DNA of 64,000 bases from positions 248,001-312,000 of the forward strand of contig NZ_JBAWKD010000002.1 in NCBI RefSeq assembly GCF_037095735.1, in the 5' to 3' direction. Under the pieces are notes generated by a model, which was not told where the DNA came from, did not search any database, and saw nothing but the letters and a program-made list of their open reading frames with translations. Source of the DNA: Frigidibacter sp037095735. Its GTDB lineage: Bacteria > Pseudomonadota > Alphaproteobacteria > Rhodobacterales > Rhodobacteraceae. A program made the position numbers and the translations under genes. Below, in pieces: positions 15,871 through 24,307 of this stretch. How positions within the stretch are numbered: position 1 is the first letter of the stretch; the number at the start of each line of letters is the position of its first letter.

Positions 15871-17394
15871 TCAGGCGCGTCGGCGGCGATCCACGACAGA
15901 GACGAGGGCCAGCAGCACCAGGAGCACGAGCGCGACCGGCAGGTCGCCGGTGCGCGCATAAAAGGTGGTGGGCAGCGCGGGCGGCAGGCGGGCGTCGAGC
16001 GCGCCCTCGGTGTTCAGGCCGAGGGACGCGGTGATCCGGCCGCCGGCGTCGATCGCGGCGGTGACGCCGGTGTTGGCGGCGCGCATCAGCGGCAGGCCCT
16101 GCTCGATCGCGCGCAGCCGGGCCTGGGCGAGGTGCTGGTAGGGACCGGCGAGGGAGCCGAACCAGGCGTCGTTGGTGGCCTGCAGCAGCCAGCGCGGGCG
16201 GCCGGGGGCGTCGAGGATGTCCTGCGGGAACACCGCCTCGTAGCAGATCAGCGGCAGGGCGGGCCCGAGCGCGCCGCCGAAGTCGATGATCTGCGGACCG
16301 GGCCCGGCGGAATAGCCCGAGCCCATCTGCGCGGCGAAGGCGGTGATCCCGAACCGCGCGAGCGTGTCGCCGAAGGGGATGTATTCGCCGAAGGGCACGA
16401 GGTGGTGCTTGTCATAGACCGCGCCGACCGCGCCGCCGGGGCCGATGACGGCGAGGCTGTTGTAGTAGCGCCGCCCTTCTTCGCGCTGGATGCCGATGAC
16501 GACCGGCGGACCGCCCGCGGCCTCGGCGGTCATCTGCAGGACCGGACCGGGATCGTTCAGCGGCCAGGCGACCGAGGTTTCGGGCCAGATCACAAGATCG
16601 GGGCGCGGCCCGGCGCCCTCGGCGGTCAGGACGAGCAGTCGCTCGAAGAAATGCTGCGGCATCCCCGGCAGCCATTTTTCCGCCTGCGCGGCATTGGGCT
16701 GCACGAGGCGGATCAGCGGTGCGTCAGCGGGCGTGGGCGGCAGGGTCGACAGCCGCCAGGCCCCCGCCCCCCAGAGCGCCGCGAGAGACGCCAGCGCCAG
16801 TACGCCACCCGCCTTCGGACGCCAGGCGGCCAGCGCGGCCAGCGCGAGGGTGATCAGCGACAGCAGCACCGCCCCGCCCAGCGCCGCGGCCTGCGCGACC
16901 GGGGTGCCGATCCAGATATGGCCGTGCAGCGCCCAAGGAAAGCCGGTGAAGATGTAACCGCGCACGAGGTCCGAGAGCGCCAGCAGCAGCGCCAGCGCCG
17001 CAAGCCGCGCGCCCCTGCCCCGCGCCAGCCGATGCACCCCCATTGCCGGCAGCGCCCAGAACAGCGCCATCCCGAAGGCCATCATCGGCAGCGCGAAGGG
17101 CGCCATCCAGCCGTCGCGCTCCGGCTCGACCATGAACGGCTCGACGATCCAGAACATCGCGGCGCCGAAATGCCCGGCCCCCGCCCAAAGCGCCAGCGCA
17201 CCCGCGTGACGCGGGCCGCGGGCGGTGGCGATGCGGGCGTAGAGCAGCGCCAGAACCGGCAGGGTCACGAACCACCAGCCCAGCGGCGCCTGCCCCAGTG
17301 CCGCGAGCGCGCCAAGCCCGGCGACGAGCCCGCGCTCGCGCCAGCGGGCGGCGCGCGCGGGCGGCGCCGGAAGGTCGGCCTTGGGGGCGGTCAT
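15871..17394 (-). CDS. lnt: Apolipoprotein N-acyltransferase
   Basis: Integral inner-membrane enzyme that adds the third acyl chain to lipoprotein N-termini. 507 residues: about six to seven hydrophobic segments in residues 20-215, then a nitrilase-like periplasmic domain and a last C-terminal helix (VALVLLVLLALVSVV). The catalytic triad is visible: E272 in VIWPETSVAWP, K329 in YDKHHLVPFGEYIPFG and C384 in PLICYEAVFP. It lies 9 nt downstream of the corC-like gene, a pairing common in proteobacteria. The next feature downstream is a dispersed repeat, then metK. Confidence 0.95.
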   Translation of the reverse strand: MTAPKADLPAPPARAARWRERGLVAGLGALAALGQAPLGWWFVTLPVLALLYARIATARGPRHAGALALWAGAGHFGAAMFWIVEPFMVEPERDGWMAPFALPMMAFGMALFWALPAMGVHRLARGRGARLAALALLLALSDLVRGYIFTGFPWALHGHIWIGTPVAQAAALGGAVLLSLITLALAALAAWRPKAGGVLALASLAALWGAGAWRLSTLPPTPADAPLIRLVQPNAAQAEKWLPGMPQHFFERLLVLTAEGAGPRPDLVIWPETSVAWPLNDPGPVLQMTAEAAGGPPVVIGIQREEGRRYYNSLAVIGPGGAVGAVYDKHHLVPFGEYIPFGDTLARFGITAFAAQMGSGYSAGPGPQIIDFGGALGPALPLICYEAVFPQDILDAPGRPRWLLQATNDAWFGSLAGPYQHLAQARLRAIEQGLPLMRAANTGVTAAIDAGGRITASLGLNTEGALDARLPPALPTTFYARTGDLPVALVLLVLLALVSVVDRRRRA

Positions 17395-17403
17395 GCTGCG
17401 CGT

Positions 17404-18288
17404 TCAGGCCTCGGCAGGGGCCGGCACGCGGACACGCAGCCGCTTGATGCGGCGCGGATCGGCATCGACGACCTCGAATTCGACGCCTTCCTCGCCGGGG
17501 ATCACCTCGCCGCGGGCCGGCACCCGGCCGGTCAGCATGAAGACCAGCCCGCCGAGCGTGTCGACCTCTTCGCTTTCTTCCTCGTCCGAGATGCGCCGGC
17601 CGATCTCGCCCTCGAATTCCTCGAGCGGGGCGCGGGCCTGCACCAGCCACTGGCCGGGCTTCTCCTGCACCCAGAGATGGCTCTCCGCCTCGTCATGTTC
17701 GTCCTCGATCTCGCCGATGACCTGTTCGATCAGATCCTCGAGCGTGACGAGCCCGTCGACGCCGCCGTATTCGTCGATCACCAGCGCCATGTGGATGCGG
17801 TCGGCCTGCATCTTCTGCAACAGAACGCCGATCGGCATCGAGGGCGGCGCATAGAGCAGCGGCCGCAGCATCTTGCGCAGGACATAGGGCGCGCCCGGGG
17901 CCGAGCCGAAGCCGTGGTTCAGCGCGAGGTCCTTCAGGTGCACGAGGCCCAGCGGCGAGTCGAGCGTGCCCTTGAACACCGGCAGACGGGTGAAGCCATG
18001 CTCGCGGAAGATCTCGATCAGCTCGTCGCGGCCGATCTCGACCGGAACCGCCACGATCTCGGGCTTGGGAATGGCGACGTCGCCCACGCGCATCCGGCGC
18101 AGCGCGGCCAATCCCGCAAGCGGCGCATCGGCGCGGCCTGAGGGAGGTTCCGCCCCCTCGTCCTCGTCGCCGCCCGCGCGGGGCCCGAAGAGGCGTCCGA
18201 AAAATCCGCGGGAACTTCCGTTCTCGCCACTCTCACCCTGGTCCAGCGCGCCCTGCGCAGCCATAGACCCGTCCGAACTCTCGCCCAT
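17404..18288 (-). CDS. CBS-domain protein of the HlyC/CorC family
   Basis: 294-residue cytoplasmic protein of the CorC family, with no N-terminal CNNM membrane domain. After an acidic low-complexity N-terminus (about 1-55) come two CBS domains (about 70-195: MRVGDVAIPKPEIVAVPVEI, LVIDEYGGVDGLVTLEDLIE). A transporter-associated/CorC_HlyC domain follows (about 205-290, DTLGGLVFMLTGRVPARGE). The family is linked to Mg/Co efflux and envelope stress. It lies between ybeY and lnt, the conserved phoH-ybeY-corC-lnt order. AAGGAC precedes the ATG at 18288. Confidence 0.93.
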   Translation of the reverse strand: MGESSDGSMAAQGALDQGESGENGSSRGFFGRLFGPRAGGDEDEGAEPPSGRADAPLAGLAALRRMRVGDVAIPKPEIVAVPVEIGRDELIEIFREHGFTRLPVFKGTLDSPLGLVHLKDLALNHGFGSAPGAPYVLRKMLRPLLYAPPSMPIGVLLQKMQADRIHMALVIDEYGGVDGLVTLEDLIEQVIGEIEDEHDEAESHLWVQEKPGQWLVQARAPLEEFEGEIGRRISDEEESEEVDTLGGLVFMLTGRVPARGEVIPGEEGVEFEVVDADPRRIKRLRVRVPAPAEA

Positions 18289-18339
18289 CTGTCCTTTCCA
18301 ACCGCAGGGCCCCTGAAGGCCCCCACGTCCCAGTTGAGA

Positions 18340-18864
18340 TCACTCGTAGGGATTTGCAAGCCCGAGACCGCCGAGGATGGCGATTTCGATGCCCTCCATC
18401 AGCTCGGCATCCGCCTCGGTCTCGTGATCGTAGCCCATGAGATGCAGCGTGGCATGGATCACCAGATGCGTCACGTGATCTTTCATCGGCTTTTTCTGCT
18501 GGGCAGCTTCGCGCTCGCAGGTTTCCCAAGCGATGGCGATGTCGCCGAGGCTTTCGGGGTCGTCCTCCTCGCCCGGCTCCGGCGGCTCGGGCGTGCCGCC
18601 CTCGTCCTCGGCCATCCGGTCCTCGGAGGGCCAGGAGAGCACGTTGGTCGGTTTGGGCTTGCCGCGGAACTCGGTGTTCAGCACGGCAATGCGGGCGTCG
18701 TCACAGCCCATTAGGCTGATCTCGAACCCGTCGGGCGCGAGCCCCAGATGAGAAAGCGCCGCTGTCGCGGCGCCCTCTGCGATGTCGTGAAGGCCGAAGG
18801 CGTCCCAGCGGGGATCTTCGGCCAGCGTGTCAACCAGCGATCTGTCCTGCATCGTCGCGGTCAT
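18340..18864 (-). CDS. ybeY: Endoribonuclease YbeY (16S rRNA maturation)
   Basis: Zinc-dependent single-strand endoribonuclease needed for 16S rRNA 3' processing and 70S quality control. The zinc motif H-x3-H-x5-H is seen as HATLHLMGYDHE near the C-terminus. An acidic insert (GGTPEPPEPGEEDDPES) precedes the LGDIAIAWET strand. The start is uncertain: ATG 18864 has GAGG upstream and is chosen; ATG 18852 and TTG 18888 are alternatives. It overlaps the phoH 3' end by about 35 nt, so it is translationally coupled. Confidence 0.93.
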   Translation of the reverse strand: MTATMQDRSLVDTLAEDPRWDAFGLHDIAEGAATAALSHLGLAPDGFEISLMGCDDARIAVLNTEFRGKPKPTNVLSWPSEDRMAEDEGGTPEPPEPGEEDDPESLGDIAIAWETCEREAAQQKKPMKDHVTHLVIHATLHLMGYDHETEADAELMEGIEIAILGGLGLANPYE

Positions 18865-19852
18865 AGGCCTCGATGATGCGGGCGACAAGCGGATGACGCA
18901 CCACGTCCTTGGCGGTGAAGTAGTTGAAGCTGACGCCCTCGACCCCGTCGAGGATCCGCTCCGCGTCCTTCAGGCCCGAGGCCACGCCGCGCGGCAGGTC
19001 GATCTGGCTGCGGTCGCCGGTGATCACCATGCGGCTTCCCTCGCCCAGACGGGTGAGGAACATCTTCATCTGCATGGTCGTGGCGTTCTGCGCCTCGTCC
19101 AGCACCACGAAGGCGTTGGCCAGCGTGCGGCCGCGCATGAAGGCCAGCGGCGCGATCTCGATCCGCTTCTCGGCCATCAGCTTTTCCACCTGTTTCGCAG
19201 GCAGAAAATCGTTCAGCGCGTCGTAAAGCGGCTGCATGTAGGGATCGACCTTCTCCTTCATGTCGCCGGGCAGGAAGCCCAGACGCTCGCCCGCCTCGAC
19301 GGCAGGGCGCGAGAGGATGATCTTGTCGACATGCCCGCCGATCAGCATCGTCACGCCGACCGCCACCGCGAGATAGGTCTTGCCAGTGCCGGCCGGGCCG
19401 ATGCCGAAGGCCAGTTCATGCTTGAAGAGGTTCGCGACATAGGCCTTCTGGGCATCCGTCCGCGGCTCGACATGCTTCTTGCGGGTGCGGATCTCGAACC
19501 GGCCCTGCTGGAACATCTCGAGCTGGTCGGCCGGCGCCGGAGTGTCGCGCTGGAAATCGGCCATGCGGATCGCAGCGTCGATGTCGCCCGCCTCGACCTC
19601 GCGCCCGCCCTCGAGCCGGGCGTAGAGGTCCTGGAGGATGGCGGCGGCCTGTCCACGCTGGTCCGGGGTGCCCACGACCGCAAGCTGGTTGCCGCGTCGG
19701 AGGATGTGAACCCCCAGGGCATGCTCGATCTGGGCGAGGTTGCGGTCGAACTGGCCGCAGAGGTCGCGCAGATGGCGGTTGTCGGCAAACTCCAGAAGCG
19801 TCTCGTGAACGTCTTCGGGACGGGGCGGGGGTGTCAGCGCGCTGATGCCCAA
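18830..19852 (-). CDS. phoH: PhoH-family ATPase
   Basis: RecA-like ATPase/putative RNA helicase of the PhoH (YbeZ) family, 340 residues, partner of YbeY in ribosome maturation. Walker A is GPAGTGKT (152-159) and Walker B is AFVVLDEAQNA; the NAGGRVVITGD-type sensor appears as SRMVITGDRSQIDLP. I chose a TTG start at 19852 because CAGGAGA lies 6 nt upstream and the family N-terminus begins there. The frame stays open to 20104 but adds 84 residues without homology. It is the first gene of phoH-ybeY-corC-lnt. Confidence 0.92.
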   Translation of the reverse strand: MGISALTPPPRPEDVHETLLEFADNRHLRDLCGQFDRNLAQIEHALGVHILRRGNQLAVVGTPDQRGQAAAILQDLYARLEGGREVEAGDIDAAIRMADFQRDTPAPADQLEMFQQGRFEIRTRKKHVEPRTDAQKAYVANLFKHELAFGIGPAGTGKTYLAVAVGVTMLIGGHVDKIILSRPAVEAGERLGFLPGDMKEKVDPYMQPLYDALNDFLPAKQVEKLMAEKRIEIAPLAFMRGRTLANAFVVLDEAQNATTMQMKMFLTRLGEGSRMVITGDRSQIDLPRGVASGLKDAERILDGVEGVSFNYFTAKDVVRHPLVARIIEAYDRDDAGQIAG

Positions 19853-20276
19853 TAAGGTCTCCTGACGAGCAAGAACGTGGGGATGAAGGCGGTTCTGCTT
19901 ACTAGGGTTAGTAGGGACATGGTGCCAAGCGTTCCAGCGTCTGGCAAATGATTCATGCCCTGGCAGCAAAGATTTCCGAAAGGCGACGTAAAGATGAACG
20001 CCACGGCCCGGCGCCGGTTCCGGAACTGCCGGTCCGGGGAAAACGGATCTGAGTCGGGCCGGATTGTCCTGATATGCGGAAACAATTCCGCGGCAGCGCG
20101 GCATTTATCATGAGCCATACCTGAAAAACGGCAGCTTGCGGGCCCTCTTCCGGTATTCGTTTGGACCACACCCGAAATGGATATACTGCTCTGCGACCAC
20201 AAGACCCCGCGCACCGGCAGGCGCGGCCGGCCGCAGCCGCGGCGCGGGCATCCGGGGCTCAGACAAGGAGACGGAC
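19853..20276. other. Divergent intergenic region phoH / small secreted protein (424 nt)
   Basis: Somewhat less GC-rich than the flanks and holds the promoters of both genes. TACTA-GGGT-TAGTA (19900-19913) is a small perfect inverted repeat about 50 nt before the phoH start. I cannot assign -35/-10 boxes with confidence and see no additional coding frame. Confidence 0.5.
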
Positions 20277-20597
20277 ATGAAGGCCATCACCACCCTCGCA
20301 GCCCTGGCCTTCGCGGCCACCGCGACCGCCGCCGCCGCGAGCGACGTGGTGCCGGGCGTCATCACCGTCAGCTGCTATCGCGGCCCGACCCCGGAAGTGG
20401 TCTGGGACCACCCGCGCAGCGTGTTCATCGACAGCCTCGTGGCCGTCGGCTACGACTACAACACCGCGACCTCGATCGCGACGCGCATCTGCCGCGACGA
20501 GCGCGGCGTCTACGACCCTGAGGTCCTCAAGGCCCAGACCCGCGAGGCGCTGCGCAACTCGCCGATGTGGCTGAAGGGTCATTTCCGCAAGCGCTGA
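20277..20597 (+). CDS. Small secreted protein of unknown function
   Basis: 106 residues with a clear signal peptide (MKAITTLAALAFAATATAAA, cleavage before SDVVPG), so periplasmic or exported. The mature part is about 85 residues with two cysteines (SCYRGP and RICRDE) that could form a disulfide, and a basic C-terminus (GHFRKR). ACAAGGAGACGG lies before the ATG. I do not recognise the family. It is monocistronic, divergent from phoH and closed by a strong terminator. Codon use resembles the neighbours. Confidence 0.8.
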   Translation: MKAITTLAALAFAATATAAAASDVVPGVITVSCYRGPTPEVVWDHPRSVFIDSLVAVGYDYNTATSIATRICRDERGVYDPEVLKAQTREALRNSPMWLKGHFRKR

Positions 20598-20627
20598 GCG
20601 CGGCGGGCTTCACCGAACACCTCGTCG

Positions 20628-20660
20628 AAAGGTCGGTCGCAGGACCGGCCTTTCGTTTTT
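20628..20660 (+). terminator. Intrinsic terminator, bidirectional
   Basis: AAAGGTCGGTC-GCAG-GACCGGCCTTT forms an 11-bp stem with one G-U pair, followed by CGTTTTT on the plus strand. The complementary AAA start gives a TTT on the other strand, so it can also end the convergent miaB transcript. Confidence 0.85.
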
Positions 20661-20692
20661 ATCGGCCTTTCGTTTTGCGGATCGGCCTTTCG
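20646..20692. repeat. Three short repeats of CGGCCTTTCG
   Basis: CGGCCTTTCG occurs at 20646-20655, 20663-20672 and 20683-20692. The first is the 3' arm of the terminator. The others look like decayed copies of that arm without a 5' partner, perhaps from slippage or serial duplication. Confidence 0.65.
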
Positions 20693-20698
20693 CTCTGT

Positions 20699-22045
20699 TC
20701 AGACCAGCTCGCCCGCCAGCGAGTTCAGCGCCGATCCGGTAATCCGCACCCGCCGAAGCGCGCCGGGGGCCAGATCGCCGGTGACATGAACGGCGTGCAG
20801 GTAGTCGGACTTGCCGACCCACTGCCCCGGATCGCGGCCGGGCTTTTCGAAGAGCACGCCGACCTCGCGGCCCACCATCGCCTCCTGCAGGGCGCGCTGC
20901 TGCTGGCCCAGAAGCGCCTGCAGCCGGTGCAGGCGCTCCTCGCCCACCGCGCGCGGCAGCTCCGGCTTCTCGGCCGCCGGCGTGCCCGGCCGCGCCGAGT
21001 AGCGGAACGAAAAGGCGGTGCCGTATTCGACGATGCGGATCAGCTCGAGCGTCGCCTCGAAATCCGCCTCGGTCTCGCCGGGGAAGGCCACGATGAAATC
21101 GCCCGACAGGTGCAGGTCGGGACGCGCGGCGCGGATCTTCTCGACCAGCGTCAGGTACTGCTCGGCCGTGTGCTTGCGCGCCATTGCCTTCAGGATCCGG
21201 TCGGAGCCCGACTGCACCGGCAGGTGCAGATAGGGCATCAGCTTGGCGATCTCGCCATGCGCCGCGATCAGGTCGTCGCCCATGTCGTTGGGATGGCTGG
21301 TGGTGTAGCGGATCCGTTCGAGCCCGTCGATCGCCGCCAGTTCGCGGATCAGCCGGGCAAGGCCCCAGTCGCCGCCCCCCAGCGCCCGCGGCGCCGCGCC
21401 GTGATAGGCGTTGACGTTCTGGCCCAGCAGCGTGATCTCGCGCACCCCGCGCTCGACCAGCCCGCGCGCCTCGTTCAGCACCCGCTCGACGGGGCGCGAG
21501 ACCTCGGCGCCGCGGGTGTAGGGCACGACGCAGAAGGCGCAGAACTTGTCGCAGCCCTCCTGCACGGTCAGAAAGGCCGCGGGCGCGCGCCGCGCGGGCT
21601 TGCGGTCGGGGAGGTGTTCGAACTTGTCCTCGGTCGGGAAGTCGGTCTCGACCGGTTTCGCGCCCGAAGCGGTGGCCGCGACCATCGCCGGCAGGCGGTG
21701 GTAGCTCTGCGGGCCGACGACCAGATCGACCATCGGCATCCGGGTCAGGATCTCGGGCCCCTCGGCCTGCGCGACGCAGCCGGCGACGCCGATCTTCAGG
21801 CCGGGCTTCGCCTGTTTCAGCGGACGCAGCCGGCCAAGGTCGGAATAGAGCTTCTCGGACGCCTTCTCGCGGATGTGGCAGGTGTTGAGCAGGACCATGT
21901 CCGCCTCTTCGGGCGTTTCGGTCACGACATAGCCCTCGGCGCCCATGGCCTCGGCCATGCGCTCGCTGTCGTAGACGTTCATCTGGCAGCCGTAGGTCTT
22001 GATGAAGAGCTTCTTCACGCCGCCGGGATCGGTGCCGTCCGCCAT
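20699..22045 (-). CDS. miaB: tRNA-2-methylthio-N6-dimethylallyladenosine synthase
   Basis: Radical-SAM methylthiotransferase modifying A37 of tRNA. 448 residues. The UPF0004 domain has three cluster cysteines, C20 (KTYGCQMNVYDSERM), C56 (NTCHIREKASEKLYS) and C90. The radical-SAM CxxxCxxC is C165/C169/C172 in EGCDKFCAFCVVPYTRG. A TRAM domain ends the protein. The ADP-free loop typical of MiaB (LGQNVNAYHG) is present. It is monocistronic and divergent from the gene at 22186. Confidence 0.96.
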   Translation of the reverse strand: MADGTDPGGVKKLFIKTYGCQMNVYDSERMAEAMGAEGYVVTETPEEADMVLLNTCHIREKASEKLYSDLGRLRPLKQAKPGLKIGVAGCVAQAEGPEILTRMPMVDLVVGPQSYHRLPAMVAATASGAKPVETDFPTEDKFEHLPDRKPARRAPAAFLTVQEGCDKFCAFCVVPYTRGAEVSRPVERVLNEARGLVERGVREITLLGQNVNAYHGAAPRALGGGDWGLARLIRELAAIDGLERIRYTTSHPNDMGDDLIAAHGEIAKLMPYLHLPVQSGSDRILKAMARKHTAEQYLTLVEKIRAARPDLHLSGDFIVAFPGETEADFEATLELIRIVEYGTAFSFRYSARPGTPAAEKPELPRAVGEERLHRLQALLGQQQRALQEAMVGREVGVLFEKPGRDPGQWVGKSDYLHAVHVTGDLAPGALRRVRITGSALNSLAGELV

Positions 22046-22185
22046 TCGCCGGGCCTTCCTGTGGTCTTCGGGATCGGGGGCTTCTACACGAGATAAGGCC
22101 GCCTTCGCAATTCCCCGCCATCTTGCGCCCGGCGGCCCCGCACGGCAGGGTCGCCGCCACGACCCAAGCGAAGGCCCCCTGCCCC

Positions 22186-23052
22186 ATGCGCCATGCCGGC
22201 ATCGACGATTTCCTGCGGCTCGCCCGCCCGGCGCTGGCGGCGGGCCCCGTCGCGGTGATCATGGCCGAGGACCTGGTCGAGGTCGAAAGCACCCTGCAGC
22301 ACCACCTGGCCGCGGGCTTCCGCACGCTGCTGCTGTTCGCGCCCCAGACGCTGGTGCTGGACCCCGAAATCGCCGCGCAGGTCCACCGCATCGACCACCC
22401 GGTGCGCGAGGAGCACGCGCTGGTGCGGGCGGTGAACCGGCTGATCCCGCATGCGCCGCCGGGCACGTGGTTCTACTACGGCTACAACGCCGAATACCTG
22501 TTCCACCCGTTCTGCGAGACGCGCAACGTGCGCGAGCTGCTGGCCTTCCACACAGAGGAACGCCGCGACGCGATGCTGGCCTATGTTGTCGATCTCTATG
22601 CGGGCGATCTGGACAGGTTCCCGAATGCGGTCGACCGCGCCGGCGCGCTGATGGACCGCACCGGCTACTATGCGCTGGCGCGTCCGGGGCCCGAGGGTCA
22701 TCCGAAGGAGCGGCAGCTGGATTTCTTCGGCGGCATCCGCTGGCGGTTCGAGGAACACGTCCCCCGAGCGCGCCGCAAGATCGACCGGGTCGCGCTGTTC
22801 CGCAGCCAGCCGGGGCTGGTCCTGCGCGACGATTTCACCTTCTCGGCCGAGGAATACAACACCTACGCCTGCCCCTGGCACCACAGCCTGACGGCGGCGG
22901 TGGCCTCGTTCCGCACGGCGAAGGCGCTGAAGTCGAACCCCGGCTCGACCTACGAGATCCCGACCTTCCTGTGGCACAACTCGGTGGCCTTCGAATGGTC
23001 GTCGCAACAGCTGATGACGCTGGGGCTGATGGAGCCGGGCCAGTGGTTCTGA
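22186..23052 (+). CDS. Conserved protein of unknown function, possibly glycosyltransferase-like
   Basis: 288 residues from the ATG at 22186 (MRHAGIDDFLRLARPALAAG); the frame is open to 22123. No signal peptide or membrane helix. The N-terminus (AVIMAEDLVEVESTLQHHL, FRTLLLFAP) looks like the first strands of a GT-A-type fold, and the C-terminal 70 residues are rich in aromatic residues (EEYNTYACPWHHSLTAAVAS, TFLWHNSVAFEWSSQQLM). I recall similar proteins in Rhodobacteraceae but no established function. It is divergent from miaB and convergent with irr. Confidence 0.7.
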   Translation: MRHAGIDDFLRLARPALAAGPVAVIMAEDLVEVESTLQHHLAAGFRTLLLFAPQTLVLDPEIAAQVHRIDHPVREEHALVRAVNRLIPHAPPGTWFYYGYNAEYLFHPFCETRNVRELLAFHTEERRDAMLAYVVDLYAGDLDRFPNAVDRAGALMDRTGYYALARPGPEGHPKERQLDFFGGIRWRFEEHVPRARRKIDRVALFRSQPGLVLRDDFTFSAEEYNTYACPWHHSLTAAVASFRTAKALKSNPGSTYEIPTFLWHNSVAFEWSSQQLMTLGLMEPGQWF

Positions 23053-23059
23053 CGACAGC

Positions 23060-23092
23060 CTGACCCCTGCGGCGTCGGATCCGCGGGGTCAG
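23060..23092. terminator. Hairpin between convergent genes
   Basis: CTGACCCC-T-GCGG pairs with CCGC-GGGGTCAG around an 8-nt loop, with one bulged base. It lies at the junction of the convergent genes 22186-23052 and irr and includes the irr stop codon. There is no T tract, so termination would be weak or Rho-assisted. Confidence 0.5.
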
Positions 23093-23556
23093 CCCTGCGG
23101 ATCGGCCTCACCGGTGCGGCGCAGGCGGATCACCACATCGACGCGGGCGATCTCGGCCCCCTCGGGCGCCTCGGGCAGCCGCGCGATCTCTAGCGCTTCG
23201 GCCGGGGCATCGACCAGCTCGGCCGTGTCTTCCCAGAAGAAATGCGGATGGTCGTCGGTGCGGGTGTCGAAATAGGACCGGGCGCCGTCCACCGTGATCT
23301 CGTGCATCAGGCCCGCGTCGCAGAAGGCGCGCAGCGTGTTGTAGACCGTGGCGAGCGACACACTTTCCCCGGCGTCCTGCACGGCGGCGAACAGGCTTTC
23401 GGCCGTGACATGACGGTTCTTGCCGTCGCCGACCAGAAGGGCGGCGAGCGCGAGGCGCTGGCGGGTGGGGCGCAGCCCGGCGCGGGACAACCAGCGCGAA
23501 CCACGCTCGGTCCCTGCGGAGATCACGGGCATCCAAGCTTGCGACATGCCCTTCAT
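23089..23556 (-). CDS. irr: Iron response regulator, Fur family (Irr-like)
   Basis: Fur-superfamily repressor, about 155 residues. The winged HTH (LRPTRQRLALAALL, VSLATVYNTLRAFCDAGLMHE) is followed by a dimerisation domain with the Irr-like metal/haem region TDDHPHFFWEDTAELVDAP. Irr usually represses iron-using genes when haem is low. The start is uncertain: ATG 23556 is used; 23547, 23577 and GTG 23589 are in frame. Its position directly upstream of and divergent from fabA is a recurrent alphaproteobacterial arrangement. I see no haem regulatory motif of the GCPWHD type. Confidence 0.85.
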   Translation of the reverse strand: MKGMSQAWMPVISAGTERGSRWLSRAGLRPTRQRLALAALLVGDGKNRHVTAESLFAAVQDAGESVSLATVYNTLRAFCDAGLMHEITVDGARSYFDTRTDDHPHFFWEDTAELVDAPAEALEIARLPEAPEGAEIARVDVVIRLRRTGEADPQG

Positions 23557-23763
23557 ATAGTCACATCCATCCGACATGTCCAAGGCCACACGGCGGCTTC
23601 CGTGCGGCCGGCCCGCCTGCAGCGGGGCACGGCGACCGCATGTCGCGGCGCCGCCCCCGGGGCGCGGCTATTGCACCCCGCGGGATGCGGATGATAGAGG
23701 GAGCCCGACCACAAGACCGCCCCCATCCTTCCGGGGCGCGGCCATGCGAGGGAAAGGGGTCGA

Positions 23764-24273
23764 ATGGCGGACTATCCGACGAGCTTCGACAAGGAGGCAC
23801 TTCTGGCCTGCGCGCGGGGCGAACTGTTCGGCCCGGGCAATGCCCAGCTGCCCGCCCCGCCGATGCTGATGATGGACCGCATCACCGAAATCTCCGGTGA
23901 CGGCGGCCTGCACGGCAAGGGCCATGTCGTGGCCGAGTTCGACATCACGCCCGACCTGTGGTTCTTCGACTGCCACTTCCCGGGCAACCCGATCATGCCC
24001 GGCTGCCTCGGCCTTGACGGTCTGTGGCAGCTGACCGGCTTCAACCTTGGCTGGCGCGGCTGGCAGGGGCGCGGCTATGCGCTGGGCGTGGGCGAGGTCA
24101 AGCTGACCGGCATGGTCCGCCCGGACCGCAAGATGCTGACCTACAAGGTCGATTTCACCAAGGCGATCCAGACCCGCCGGCTGACCATGGGCGTGGCCGA
24201 CGGTATCGTCGAAGCCGATGGGGAAGTCATTTACCAGGTCAAGGACATGAAGGTCGCGCTCAGCGAAAGCTGA
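23764..24273 (+). CDS. fabA: 3-hydroxydecanoyl-ACP dehydratase/isomerase
   Basis: Hot-dog-fold enzyme that dehydrates 3-hydroxydecanoyl-ACP and isomerises trans-2- to cis-3-decenoyl-ACP, the entry to unsaturated fatty acids. 169 residues. The active-site pair is H71 in FFDCHFPGNPIMPG and D85 in CLGLDGLWQ, equivalent to E. coli H70/D84. GAGGGAAAGG precedes the ATG. First gene of fabA-fabB-fabI, divergent from irr. Confidence 0.97.
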   Translation: MADYPTSFDKEALLACARGELFGPGNAQLPAPPMLMMDRITEISGDGGLHGKGHVVAEFDITPDLWFFDCHFPGNPIMPGCLGLDGLWQLTGFNLGWRGWQGRGYALGVGEVKLTGMVRPDRKMLTYKVDFTKAIQTRRLTMGVADGIVEADGEVIYQVKDMKVALSES

Positions 24274-24307
24274 GCCCGCCCCTTCTGACAGCCCAAGGAG
24301 ACCGCTC

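Noticed and set aside
15847..18141. A 764-codon plus-strand open frame opposite lnt and the corC-like gene
   Set aside because: Antisense to two recognised genes; Gln/Arg-rich shadow sequence.
19853..20104. 84-residue N-terminal extension of PhoH
   Set aside because: No homology to the family N-terminus; TTG at 19852 has AGGAG at ideal spacing.
23089..23556. Classical ferric uptake regulator (Fur)
   Set aside because: The HPHFFWED region and position next to fabA fit Irr better; the Fur-type Cys pairs are missing.
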